From: Micromonospora sp. WMMD1128 | GTDB lineage: Bacteria; Actinomycetota; Actinomycetes; Mycobacteriales; Micromonosporaceae | Direction: 5' to 3' | DNA: 64,000 nt | NCBI RefSeq assembly: GCF_027497235.1 | Contig: NZ_CP114902.1 | Coordinates: 6,350,001-6,414,000, forward strand | Shown: positions 1 through 7,818 of the stretch, piece by piece | Position numbering within the stretch: position 1 is the first letter of the stretch | How the letters are laid out: each line of letters opens with the position of its first letter | Position numbers and translations under genes: made by a program | Notes under the pieces: generated by a model | What the model saw: the letters and a program-made list of their open reading frames with translations, nothing else | Database searches by the model: none | Told to the model about the DNA's origin: nothing

Positions 1-513
1 GCCCGGTTCGCCGACGAAGGGCTGCCGGTCTATCTCTACGGCTCCACCGAGGAGACCCTGGCCCGGCTGATCCCGGCGCTGGAACGCACCTTCCCCGCGC
101 TGAAGATCGCCGGGGTCGAGCCGTCCAAGTTCCGGGCGGCCAACCCCGGCGAGGACACCGAGATCGCCGACCGGATCAAGAACAGCGGCGCCCGCCTCGT
201 CCTGGTCGGGCTGGGCTGCCCCCGGCAGGAGGTCTTCGCGTACGCCATGCGACCGCTGCTGGACATGCCGCTGATGGCGGTCGGCGCGGCGTTCGACTAC
301 CACGCCGGGCTGCTGCGCAACCCGCCGCCGTGGATGCAGCGCGCCGGGCTGGAGTGGTTCTGGCGGCTCGGGCTGGAACCGAAGCGGCTGTGGCGCCGCT
401 ACGTCATCCTCAACCCGGCCTACCTGGCCCGGCTGGCCGCGCAGAAGACCGGCCTGTGGAAGGCCACGCCGCCGGCGCCGGCCACCGGACGCCCCGCCAC
501 CTTCGACGTCTGA
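1..513 (+). CDS. WecG/TagA/CpsF-family glycosyltransferase, 5' end outside window
   Basis: The frame is open from base 1 to TGA at 511-513, so only the last 170 residues are visible. The motif GLGCPRQEVF (visible residues about 70-79) and the following GAAFDYHAG and WMQRAGLEWFWRL segments are characteristic of the WecG/TagA/CpsF family. Members transfer an N-acetylmannosamine-type or related sugar to a lipid- or glycan-linked acceptor at the inner face of the membrane, in cell-wall polymer or exopolysaccharide synthesis. The family assignment is firm; the sugar and the polymer cannot be told without the upstream genes. The last ~20 residues are proline/alanine-rich and probably a disordered tail. 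Confidence 0.88.
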   Translation, partial: ARFADEGLPVYLYGSTEETLARLIPALERTFPALKIAGVEPSKFRAANPGEDTEIADRIKNSGARLVLVGLGCPRQEVFAYAMRPLLDMPLMAVGAAFDYHAGLLRNPPPWMQRAGLEWFWRLGLEPKRLWRRYVILNPAYLARLAAQKTGLWKATPPAPATGRPATFDV

Positions 514-593
514 TCCCCTACGGGGAGACGTTCGGGGGTAAGCGGGGTGCCGCCCCGGATTCGGTGCGCGTCGAAGTGGGCAAGGCTGGGGCC

Positions 594-1205
594 ATGGATG
601 ACCGTCTCGTCGTGTTGCTCCCCGTCGCCGCCGTGTGGCTGGCCGCCGGCCTGGTCGCGGAGGGCCTGCCCGGGCTGGACCGCGCCCGGGCGCTGCGGCG
701 GCGTACCGGATGGTTGTCCGCCTTGGTGCTGACCGGCCTCGCGCTCACCGCGGCGGTCCTCGCCGCGGGCCTCCAGAGCGCCGGTGGCACCGCGATCGAC
801 CGGGCCGCCGCCGGGCTCGCCGTCGCGGCGCTGCCGGCGGCGGTCGTCGGGGTCTGGACGGTACGCCGGGTCCGCCGCCTGCGGGCCGGCGCGGGCGCCT
901 TCGCCGCCGCCCCGGAAACCCCGGCCCCGCACGCGCTGCGAGCCGCCGCCGCGCACCCGCTGATCGCGCTTCCGCTCCAGGCGACCGCGCTCGCGATGCT
1001 CGTCGCCGTGCTTCCGGCCCTCGGTGTCGACCTGTTCGCCGCGCCGGGCGTGGCCGGCCCGGCGATCACCGTCGCGGTGCTCGGCGTGTCCGCGATCGGG
1101 GTACGCCACGCGCTGCGGCACAACCGGCTCGCCGAGCGGGCCACGCAGCCGCTGACCGCCGTGTCGGCGGTCTCAGCGCGATCGGCTCGCGCCCTGCACG
1201 TATAG
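594..1205 (+). CDS. Small integral membrane protein, function unknown
   Basis: ATG at 594 gives a 203-residue protein. Five hydrophobic segments are visible (about residues 5-22, 41-62, 70-90, 117-140 and 150-170), with arginine-rich loops between them (for example RRVRRLRAG), so it is a polytopic membrane protein. No catalytic motif or family is recognised. An earlier in-frame ATG at 330 would overlap the glycosyltransferase by about 180 bp and add a residue stretch without membrane character, so it was not used. The 3' end overlaps the convergent gene on the minus strand by 33 bp. Confidence 0.6.
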   Translation: MDDRLVVLLPVAAVWLAAGLVAEGLPGLDRARALRRRTGWLSALVLTGLALTAAVLAAGLQSAGGTAIDRAAAGLAVAALPAAVVGVWTVRRVRRLRAGAGAFAAAPETPAPHALRAAAAHPLIALPLQATALAMLVAVLPALGVDLFAAPGVAGPAITVAVLGVSAIGVRHALRHNRLAERATQPLTAVSAVSARSARALHV

Positions 1206-1577
1206 GAGTTCCAGGATCGCCCGGGTCGCCTCGAACCAGCGGTCGAGCCAGCCGGGCGGGGGCACGCTGCCCCTGGGCGGCAGCTCCAGCAGCAGGCCAC
1301 GCAGCAGCGGATGGTCCACCAGGGACTCCGGCTGCTCCACCGGCCAGCCGCTCGGCGGAAAGGACGGCTCGGTGAGCGGGTTCGGGTCGAGCGACGGCAG
1401 GGAGAGCGCCGGGGCGGCCTGCTCCGGCGTGCCGGCGTCCCGGCCGGCCAGCTCGTCGCCGTCACCGGAGACCACCTCGGTCAGGACGGTGTCCCGCCGG
1501 GCCCCACGATATTTGCCACCGAACCGCTCGGGCTTGCCCGGGCCATTGGTGAGATTCTCTGAACCGATCGTCGTCAT
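1173..1577 (-). CDS. Hypothetical protein (134 aa)
   Basis: ATG at 1577 opens 134 residues with no signal peptide or membrane segment. The composition is proline-rich and acidic in the middle, and the C-terminal part (PGWLDRWFEATRAILELLYV) looks helical and amphipathic. No family is recognised. The coding frame has the expected strong third-position GC and the gene is convergent with, and overlaps by 33 bp, the membrane protein at 594-1205. Function cannot be inferred. Confidence 0.5.
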   Translation of the reverse strand: MTTIGSENLTNGPGKPERFGGKYRGARRDTVLTEVVSGDGDELAGRDAGTPEQAAPALSLPSLDPNPLTEPSFPPSGWPVEQPESLVDHPLLRGLLLELPPRGSVPPPGWLDRWFEATRAILELLYVQGASRSR

Positions 1578-1728
1578 CCGTCTCGCCTGCCTCGTTCGGT
1601 TGCCGATCCGTGCGGTTCAACGAGGCGGAACGGAACTGGCGACGGGTCACCGGCGCGGCCGGCACACCGACGGGAACGGTCCCGCCCGGCGACGCTGCCG
1701 GACGGGACCATGCTTCCGGGGGTACGGA

Positions 1729-1929
1729 TCAGCTTTGGCCGAAGGCCCCGCCCCTGGCGCGGGCGACGAAGGCGTGCCAGTCACCCGGGGCGAAGACCAG
1801 GGCCGGACCGGCCTTGTCCTTCGAGTCCCGGACGCCGACCGCCCCGGTCACGTAAGCGACCTCCACGCAGTTGTCGCAGTTCGGCCCGCTCTTCGAGCTT
1901 TTGAACCACGTCGCCTGCGTCAGGTCCAC
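1729..1929 (-). CDS. DUF397 domain protein
   Basis: This 66-residue protein has the DUF397 pattern: W-F-K-S-S-x-S-G near the N-terminus, N-C-V-E-V-A in the middle and V-x-V-R-D-S-K-D followed by P-A-L-V-F-A-P-x-x-W-x-A-F-V. The start is placed at GTG 1929 because AAGGAG lies six bases upstream and the protein then begins directly with the family pattern (DLTQATW); upstream GTG 1956 and ATG 1950 would prepend an unrelated stretch. It overlaps the 3' end of the XRE-DUF5753 regulator by 10 bp, implying translational coupling. DUF397 proteins are the usual small partners of such regulators in actinomycetes and are thought to antagonise or assist them. Confidence 0.9.
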   Translation of the reverse strand: MDLTQATWFKSSKSGPNCDNCVEVAYVTGAVGVRDSKDKAGPALVFAPGDWHAFVARARGGAFGQS

Positions 1930-2801
1930 GGGGAACTCCTTGGTCGCCATTTCCACAGCGGCTCCTCTGCCAGTCTCGCGATGTGTGCGACGGACTCCTC
2001 CGGTCGAATGGCCGCTGCTCGAATGTGATCGAAGATGAAGCTGTACTTCTGCAGTTCGTCGCTCTTCTCCAGGAAGAGCCCACCCGTGGCGTTCTCCGCG
2101 TACACGACATCGGGATCACTGGGTTCGGGGAAGCCGAGGATCGAGAAGGTCCCGTCCATGCCGGCGTGCGCTCCCACCTCGAAGGGCAGGACCTGCACCG
2201 TCACGTTCGGCAGTTCGGCCACCTCCACCAGCCGCTTGAGTTGGCCACGCATCACCGCGTCGCCGCCAACCGGCCGGCTCAGCACCGCTTCATCGAGCAC
2301 CACCCACAGATCGACCGGATCGTCCTGGGTCAACAACGACTGACGACCCAATCGGACACGCACGCGTTGGTCGATCTGATCGGCGGTGAAGTCCGGCCGG
2401 GCGGCTCGGATCATCGCGCCGGCGTACTCCTCGGTCTCCAGCAGACCCGGCACGACCTGCTGTTCGTAGGCCCGGATCGTGCTGGCCGCCGCCTCCAGGC
2501 CGACATACGCCCCGACCAGCACCGTGCTGTACGGGTGCCACCAGCCCTTCTGCCGGGCCTCGCGGGCGATCTGCACCAGCTCGTCGCTCTCCGCGCCGAC
2601 CACCCCGTAGATGCGGAGCATGTCCCGCACGTCGCGTGGCGTCGCGGTGGTGTGCCCGGTCTCGATCCGGGAGACCTTGGACGCCGAGCACTCGAGTTGC
2701 TCGGCGACCGCCTCTATGGTGATGCCGGCCGCCTCGCGCTGCCGACGGAGTTCGGCCCCGAGTCGACGCCGGCGGATGGTCGGGCTGCGCCGTTCGCTCA
2801 C
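1920..2801 (-). CDS. XRE-family regulator with DUF5753 domain
   Basis: GTG at 2801, preceded by AGGAG five bases upstream, gives 293 residues. Residues about 10-65 form an XRE helix-turn-helix (RRQREAAGITIEAVAEQL...ASKVSRIETG), and the rest is DUF5753 (WWHPYSTVLVGAYVGLEAAASTI, VPGLLETEEYA, VRVRLGRQSLL). The family is a class of actinomycete developmental or antibiotic regulators, represented by WhiJ-like proteins. It is followed with a 10-bp overlap by a DUF397 gene, the standard two-gene arrangement. The upstream region contains the palindrome TGCAACTTGCA at 2943-2953, a plausible operator. The ligand and targets are unknown. Confidence 0.92.
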   Translation of the reverse strand: MSERRSPTIRRRRLGAELRRQREAAGITIEAVAEQLECSASKVSRIETGHTTATPRDVRDMLRIYGVVGAESDELVQIAREARQKGWWHPYSTVLVGAYVGLEAAASTIRAYEQQVVPGLLETEEYAGAMIRAARPDFTADQIDQRVRVRLGRQSLLTQDDPVDLWVVLDEAVLSRPVGGDAVMRGQLKRLVEVAELPNVTVQVLPFEVGAHAGMDGTFSILGFPEPSDPDVVYAENATGGLFLEKSDELQKYSFIFDHIRAAAIRPEESVAHIARLAEEPLWKWRPRSSPWT

Positions 2802-3291
2802 GAGATCTCCTAGCACGGCAGGGGGGTGCCGGTCCTCGACCGGCCGCGACGGGCGAAACCGGCGTCCAGTGTGCCGCCCGGATCCCGGACGCATCAAGCG
2901 TCCCGTTCACGTGTCCCGCTCACTTATCGGCAAAAGTCGACGTGCAACTTGCATGTCGCACGTGGCTGATGCACTCTGTCCGTATGGCGCGGGTTACTCA
3001 CCGTCTTCGCTTGATCTCGGGGCGTGGCCGGTGGATCGTCCCGTGCCGCGCGCGACCTGCACCGGAATGAAGACCCCGCCGCTGCACGCCAGCTGGACTG
3101 CGGCGGCGGGAGCGGCAACCGGAGCAGCCGGGTGATGGTCGGGTGGCGGTCCGCCACCGCGGGTACGGCCCGACCAGCACCGACCCACCGACCGTCGGTC
3201 CACCAGGCAGAACCCCCGTCACCGGACCGCATCCGACCCCCGTTCAACCTCGCCGGCCCCGCTCGCCGGCCGAACCCTCCCAGGAGCCCAT
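2802..3291. other. 490-bp intergenic region with small palindrome, no convincing gene
   Basis: This gap lies upstream of the XRE regulator (minus) and of the small gene at 3292 (plus). It contains the 11-bp perfect palindrome TGCAACTTGCA (2943-2953), nested in a wider imperfect inverted repeat (CGTGC at 2941-2945 and GCACG at 2958-2962). A 28-codon leaderless-looking ORF starts at ATG 2984 (MARVTHRLRL...) but has no ribosome binding site and no family, so it is not called. The rest (3080-3280) shows no structure that I can interpret. Confidence 0.4.
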
Positions 3292-3579
3292 GTGCTTCCC
3301 CGCTCCGGTGACGTACTGCATGTGACACGCGCGGCGAGTGTCCAGTTCTTCCGACCGATCATGTTCCGCATGATCCGGGTGCTCGACTGGCCGACCTACG
3401 ACGGTTGGATCTGGCTCGACGGCTACGAGTTGAACGCGGCGGGGGACGCGGTCAACAGGCGGTCGATCTTCGTACAGCAGGAGGGGTTGCGGCGGATCCA
3501 GGCCGCGCCGACCCCTCGCCAGCACACCGTCCGCACCGCCCGACGTCCGGTGACCCGGACTCCGGTCCGGGTGGGCTGA
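3292..3579 (+). CDS. Small conserved actinobacterial hypothetical protein
   Basis: GTG at 3292 with AGGAG five bases upstream gives 95 residues; GTG 3319 is an alternative. The core IMFRMIRVLDWPTYDGW followed by WLDGYELNAAGDAVNRRSIF is a pattern that I recognise from short actinomycete proteins often found near XRE-DUF5753 loci, but no function is known. It is soluble, with an Arg/Thr/Pro-rich C-terminal tail. It is transcribed away from the regulator at 1920-2801, so it may be a target or simply a neighbour. Confidence 0.65.
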   Translation: MLPRSGDVLHVTRAASVQFFRPIMFRMIRVLDWPTYDGWIWLDGYELNAAGDAVNRRSIFVQQEGLRRIQAAPTPRQHTVRTARRPVTRTPVRVG

Positions 3580-3683
3580 ACTCACGGTTCCCCGCCGGGT
3601 GGGCGTGCCGAGGCCATAGGATCAGTACGCCCACCCCGGCACGTTCCACCCCGCGCGCCATGGACCCTGAACCAGGGATGGTC

Positions 3684-4145
3684 ATGGTCAAAATGCCCGC
3701 CGCGCGGCGGCACCACCGGTTTCGCATCGGCTACGCCCTCGGGCTCTTCGCGTTCCTCGCGATCGCGCTCGCGCTCACGGCCCGCCACCCGGCCTTCTCC
3801 GCCACTGATCCACTCGCCGACCCCGTACCGGCCCCGGCGATCACCGTAGCCGGCGAGGACGCCCACTCGGCCACCAGTCCGTCGGCGGACTTCCGGTCGC
3901 TCACCGATCCGGCGGACGAGCCCGCGCAGGCCGGGGCGGGCGAGGACGAGCCGGCACCAGCGGGTGGAGCCGACGTGCCGGCCGACGCCGACCAGGCGGG
4001 TGCCGGTGCCGGTGAGGGCACGCTTGCCGACCGGCCCCTCACGTCGACCGACCCCGGCCGGTCGCTGTTCTACTCCGGGCTGCTCGGGCTCGCCATCTCG
4101 CTGGCCGGGCTCGGTCTGGTCGGCACCCGACGGCGACAGTGGTGA
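3684..4145 (+). CDS. Secreted or double-anchored low-complexity protein
   Basis: A protein of about 153 residues with an N-terminal positively charged segment (RRHHRFR) and a hydrophobic stretch (IGYALGLFAFLAIALALTA) that is a signal peptide or anchor, then an Ala/Pro/Asp/Glu-rich middle and a C-terminal hydrophobic segment (LFYSGLLGLAISLAGLGLVG) ending in TRRRQW. This resembles the hydrophobic-plus-basic tail of sortase substrates, but no LPXTG-type motif precedes it. ATG 3684 is chosen because CCAGGG lies six bases upstream; ATG 3660 and 3678 are possible. The gene ends 3 bp from the convergent PASTA-protein gene. Confidence 0.55.
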   Translation: MVKMPAARRHHRFRIGYALGLFAFLAIALALTARHPAFSATDPLADPVPAPAITVAGEDAHSATSPSADFRSLTDPADEPAQAGAGEDEPAPAGGADVPADADQAGAGAGEGTLADRPLTSTDPGRSLFYSGLLGLAISLAGLGLVGTRRRQW

Positions 4146-4148
4146 CCG

Positions 4149-5147
4149 TCAGGGCGTGGCGGAGGTGGCCGGCGCGGAACCCGGGCTGGTCCCACCGGTC
4201 GTCGGCGTGCCGGTCGTGGGAGCCGCCGCCTCGGCCACCACGAGAGTGACCCGCTCACCCTCGCCCACGGAGTAACCGGCCTCCGGATCCGTTTCGATCA
4301 CGGTGCCGGCCGGCCGGTCCGACGGCCGGCGCCGCACCCGGTAGTCGATTCCGAGCTGGTCCAGCGCCGACCGGGCGACACCCTCCGGAAGCCCCACCAA
4401 CGGCGGCATCGGCACCTCCGCCGCCGTTGTGGTCGGCGGTGTGCTCGACGGAGAACTGCTCGGCGACGCGCTTGTCGGCGTGGCACTCGGCGACGCGGAA
4501 GTGCTCGGCACCGCCGACGGAGACGTGCCCGGACCGGAGTCGCGGTCGGCGGCGCGCAACGCCAGCCAGACTCCGGCCGCGATCAACCCGATCAGGATCA
4601 GGGCCAGGATGCCCAGCAGGATCGGCATCCACCAGCGACGCCCGGCCTGCTCGTCGCCGTACCACTCGGCACCCGGCTCCGGGTAGCCGGCCGGCCGCGG
4701 CGGTGGCACCCCGGCCCGGCCGGACCAGGCCCCACCGCCGACCACCTCCTGACGCCCGGTGGCGTCGAGAGGCCGGGACGCGCCACCGGGCAGGGGGCGC
4801 GTGGCGTTCTCCCCATCCCCCGCCGCGTTCCGGGGCATCGCCCGGGTGGCGTCGGCGTCCTTCCGAGGCATCGCCCGGGTGGCGTCCGCGTCCTGACCAG
4901 CCGCGTCCCGAGGCACCGCCCGGGTCGCGTCCGCATCCTGACCGGCAGCGTCCCGAGGCACCGCCCGGGTGGCATCGGCGTCGGCCGCGGAGCGGTCCGA
5001 CGGCATCGCGCGGGTGGCGTCCGGATCGTCGCCGGCGGCGGCCTCGCCCGGCGGCGTGCCGCGGGTGGCGTCGCGGCTCCGGTCCGGAGGCAGCGCCCGG
5101 GTCGCGTCCATGTCGCCGGCGGGTGACTGCTGACGGTCGTCGCTCAT
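4149..5147 (-). CDS. Membrane PASTA-domain protein with DATRAxP repeats
   Basis: ATG 5147 (GGAGGG upstream) gives 332 residues. Residues about 10-125 hold eight to nine degenerate repeats of D-A-T-R-x-x-P separated by short charged linkers, two of them identical over 15 residues. A single membrane helix (WWMPILLGILALILIGLIAAGVW) follows near residue 185, then a Ser/Thr/Pro linker and one C-terminal PASTA domain (MPPLVGLPEGVARSALDQLG...GTVIETDPEAGYSVGEG). The topology is cytoplasmic repeats with an extracellular PASTA domain, like a PknB-type kinase in which the kinase domain is replaced by a Thr-repeat tail. PASTA domains bind muropeptides or beta-lactams. No kinase catalytic motif is present. 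The repeated threonine context suggests phosphorylation or FHA binding, which is inference. Confidence 0.82.
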   Translation of the reverse strand: MSDDRQQSPAGDMDATRALPPDRSRDATRGTPPGEAAAGDDPDATRAMPSDRSAADADATRAVPRDAAGQDADATRAVPRDAAGQDADATRAMPRKDADATRAMPRNAAGDGENATRPLPGGASRPLDATGRQEVVGGGAWSGRAGVPPPRPAGYPEPGAEWYGDEQAGRRWWMPILLGILALILIGLIAAGVWLALRAADRDSGPGTSPSAVPSTSASPSATPTSASPSSSPSSTPPTTTAAEVPMPPLVGLPEGVARSALDQLGIDYRVRRRPSDRPAGTVIETDPEAGYSVGEGERVTLVVAEAAAPTTGTPTTGGTSPGSAPATSATP

Positions 5148-5279
5148 GACACACGCCCTCCCCACCGGGACGGGGCACACGGCCCTCGATCGTCCACCGT
5201 AGCGTTCCACCACCACGCCTGCCGGGATCAGCGCGCCGGCTGGCCGTACCGATCCGTCGAGGCGTGGGTTGCGGGTCCG

Positions 5280-5960
5280 TCAGGGCGTCGGCTGCGGGCT
5301 GGCCGTCGGCGTACCCGGAGGCGCGTCGCCGCAGGTCAACGCGACCTGGTCGTTCCAACGGGCGGTGCCCCCGGCGGCCGGATCCTGCGCCGAGACCGAG
5401 CCCTGACGACCGGTACGGTAGCGGGGATAGAGCCCTGCTTCCACCAGCTCGTCGGCGGCCTCGGAACAGGCCCGGCCGTCGAGGTCGGGCACCGTGACCG
5501 CCGGCGCCGGACCGGCGACCCAGACGGTGACGGTGACACCGCGCTTCACCGGGGCACCCGGCGACGGTGACGTGCGTTCCACCGCGCGGCCCGAGCCGCT
5601 TCCGAACACCAGCCGCCAGCCGAGCCGCCGGTCGCGCAACTCCTGTCGGGCGTGTTCGAAGTCCGCGCCCACCAGCTCCGGCACCGTGAGACCAGTCGGG
5701 GTGGCCGACCGGTTGTCCGTCGGGCCGTCCGCGGTGGGGCGGTCCTCGGCGGGCACACTCTCGGTCGGGCGGGGCGGTGAAACCGCCGTCGGCGGCGAGG
5801 ACTCGGACGAGGCGGACGGCTGGTCCGACCCACCGGCCAGGATCCAGCCGGCACTTCCGCCGATGACCGCCAGCAGGACCACCGCCACGGCGCCGCCGAC
5901 GAAGAGCCGGGTACGGTTCGGACCGTTCTCGTCGCGTACCGGCTGCCGCTCGTCCGTCAT
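5280..5960 (-). CDS. Membrane-anchored tandem PASTA-like protein
   Basis: ATG 5960 (GGGAG five bases upstream) gives 226 residues. A short cytoplasmic N-terminus is followed by one helix (LFVGGAVAVVLLAVIGGSAGW, about residues 20-40), a Ser/Pro/Thr-rich linker and two PASTA-like repeats: VPELVGADFEHARQELRDRRL and VPDLDGRACSEAADELVEAGL. It lies 133 bp upstream of the other PASTA protein on the same strand, and the two may be co-transcribed. It has no enzymatic domain, so a cell-wall sensing or scaffold role is the most that can be inferred. It is divergent from the membrane protein at 6073, with a 112-bp shared upstream region. Confidence 0.8.
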   Translation of the reverse strand: MTDERQPVRDENGPNRTRLFVGGAVAVVLLAVIGGSAGWILAGGSDQPSASSESSPPTAVSPPRPTESVPAEDRPTADGPTDNRSATPTGLTVPELVGADFEHARQELRDRRLGWRLVFGSGSGRAVERTSPSPGAPVKRGVTVTVWVAGPAPAVTVPDLDGRACSEAADELVEAGLYPRYRTGRQGSVSAQDPAAGGTARWNDQVALTCGDAPPGTPTASPQPTP

Positions 5961-6072
5961 CGCGTCTCCCGCCTCAGTCACCGGCACCGTAGCCGGTGCC
6001 GCCAAGCCACCCACGGCCGGTCGATGCTCCCACGACTCGCCGGGCCGACCTCGGGACGTTACGCTGCCCGGC

Positions 6073-7731
6073 ATGGCCAGACGGGGCTGGGGAGGATCGA
6101 CCGCCGCCGCGCTCGGCGTGGCTGCCGGCGCGGGCGCCGCGCAGCTCGGCTTCGGCTACGGGCTCGGCATCATCAACTGGGCGCCGACCGGCGCGGTACG
6201 GATCGAGTCGGCCTGGGTGGCGAGCCTCGCCTGGGCCACCTGGATCGCCGCTACCTCGGTCATCGCCGGCGCGGTCTGCGCCCAGCGGCTGCGCGGCGGC
6301 GACGAGCCATCGGGCACACTGCCCCGGCTCGGGCTCGCCCTCGCCGCCGGTGTAGGCGCACTGGTCACCGTGCTGCTGGTGGCGGTGCCGGCCCGGGCCG
6401 CCCGGGTGCCGGACACCTCGGCGCCGCAGACCGTCGCAGCCGCGTACGCGGCTGCGGGGCTGCTGCTCGGGGTGCTGCTGGCTACCTGGGCGCTGCACAC
6501 CCGTGCCGCCGCCACCAACCTGATCGCCACCACCGGCTGGCTCTGGCTGCTCGCCGTGGTGTCGGTGGTGGACGGGGTCCTCTCCGGCCGTGGCCTGACC
6601 ACCGCCCAACTCGGCATCTGGCAGATCAGTGCGGACAGCGCGCGATTCTGGATCCGCGACTACTTCTACTGGCCGGGGGCGCTGCTCTCGCTGGGCTCCG
6701 CCCTGGTGATCGGGGTGCTGGCCGCCCGACGCGCGGCTCGATCGCCGCGGGTGCGGATCGGCGCGGCCGCCTCCGGTGCAGCCGGCCCGCTGCTTGTCGC
6801 ACTGGCATACCTGCTGGCCGTGCCGCGGCTGGCCGGCATCGCCGCCGAGCAGTTGTCGGCCCACCTGATCGCCCCGTACGCGGTGATCGCCGGGGTGGGC
6901 GGCTCGGTCCTGGTGGCCGCGCTGGCCCAGCGAGCTGACCGTCGGACAGCCGACGGCGCACCGGTTACCGGCGGGTCCGGGGAACTCACCGGCGAGCCGG
7001 CCGCGGTCCCGTCCCAACGCGGGAAGGCGGAGCCGGCGGCGAGAACAGATGCGGAACTGGCGGGCGTAGCGGCGGAACCGGGGCGCGATGCGGAGCCGGT
7101 GGGCGCAGTGGCGGAACCCGGGAGCCCAGACACGGAGCCGGGGCGGGTAGCGGCGGAGCCGGCCGACAGCGGGAAGAAGCCGGCCGGCCGGTTCTTCCGT
7201 CGCCGCGCCGCAGCCGGGGCGGTCCTCGGCGACCAGCCCGCGGGCGAGCCTCACCCGACCGCTTCGACCGATTTCGGCGACCGGACCGGGGCGACGGACG
7301 CGACCACGACACCCGTTGGCCGCGAGCCCGAAAACGCAGCCGGCTCCGGGCCGAAGACGACGACGGCCGGCTCCGGGCTGGAAACGGCGGTCGGGCCTGG
7401 TCGGCGGGCTGCGAGGGGCCCCGGTCCGGGAACGACGGCCGGCCCACGGCCGCGGTCGACGGCAGCGGCCACGCCGGACGCAACGGTAGGTCCCACCGGC
7501 GGGGTGGCCGACGAGCCGGGCAGCGACGCGCGGTCCGGCACCGATCGTCGTGGCCGGGCGGTGCCACGACAGCGGCAGCCCGAGGGTGCCTCGATTGACG
7601 ATCCTGCCGTCCGCCGCGACGAGAAGCCGCACACCGACGAGTCCGACACCGACAAGTCGGACACCGAGGGCCGCTCAATCGGAACGTCGTCCCCGCCCGT
7701 CGAGCCGAAGCCCCGCCGCCGCGCCCGCTGA
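6073..7731 (+). CDS. Polytopic membrane protein with long disordered C-terminal tail
   Basis: ATG 6073 gives 552 residues. The first ~300 contain about eight hydrophobic helices (for example AALGVAAGAGAAQLGFGYGL, WIAATSVIAGAVCA, LGLALAAGVGALVTVLLVAV, AAGLLLGVLLATWAL, LWLLAVVSVVDGVL, GALLSLGSALVIGVLAA, PLLVALAYLLAVPRL, APYAVIAGVGGSVLVAALA). The last ~240 are a low-complexity Ala/Gly/Pro/Glu/Arg tail with repeated AEPG and TTAG-like units. No transporter or enzyme signature is recognised; similar membrane proteins appear in Micromonosporaceae without known function. It is followed by a copy of the 54-bp palindromic element. Confidence 0.7.
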   Translation: MARRGWGGSTAAALGVAAGAGAAQLGFGYGLGIINWAPTGAVRIESAWVASLAWATWIAATSVIAGAVCAQRLRGGDEPSGTLPRLGLALAAGVGALVTVLLVAVPARAARVPDTSAPQTVAAAYAAAGLLLGVLLATWALHTRAAATNLIATTGWLWLLAVVSVVDGVLSGRGLTTAQLGIWQISADSARFWIRDYFYWPGALLSLGSALVIGVLAARRAARSPRVRIGAAASGAAGPLLVALAYLLAVPRLAGIAAEQLSAHLIAPYAVIAGVGGSVLVAALAQRADRRTADGAPVTGGSGELTGEPAAVPSQRGKAEPAARTDAELAGVAAEPGRDAEPVGAVAEPGSPDTEPGRVAAEPADSGKKPAGRFFRRRAAAGAVLGDQPAGEPHPTASTDFGDRTGATDATTTPVGREPENAAGSGPKTTTAGSGLETAVGPGRRAARGPGPGTTAGPRPRSTAAATPDATVGPTGGVADEPGSDARSGTDRRGRAVPRQRQPEGASIDDPAVRRDEKPHTDESDTDKSDTEGRSIGTSSPPVEPKPRRRAR

Positions 7732-7764
7732 TCCCGCCACGGCGCACCTTGCTCCGCGCCGGTG

Positions 7765-7818
7765 GTTAAGAGGGGGCCCCTCCTCTACCAGAAGCGTTAA
7801 GCGGGGGCCCCTCCTTAC
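7765..7818. repeat. 54-bp bipartite palindromic element, copy R1
   Basis: A 24-bp half (GTTAAG, GGGGGCCCC core, ending CTCTAC), a 7-bp spacer (CAGAAGC) and a 23-bp half (GTTAAG, GGGGGCCCC core, ending CCTTAC). Each half folds back on itself around GGGGCCCC. The right end overlaps the TAA stop of the convergent glutamate-cysteine ligase gene (7815-7817). It sits between two convergent genes, so a bidirectional terminator role is plausible. Confidence 0.9.

Noticed and set aside
2984..3070. 28-codon ORF (MARVTHRLRL...) upstream of the first XRE regulator
   Set aside because: No ribosome binding site, no family, and within chance expectation for this GC content; recorded only as a note in the intergenic entry.
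7771..7780. GGGGGCCCC cores read first as simple Rho-independent terminators
   Set aside because: The fixed 24+7+23 architecture, constant 54-bp length and copy-to-copy conservation go beyond a generic terminator, so they were annotated as one repeat family (a terminator role is still possible).
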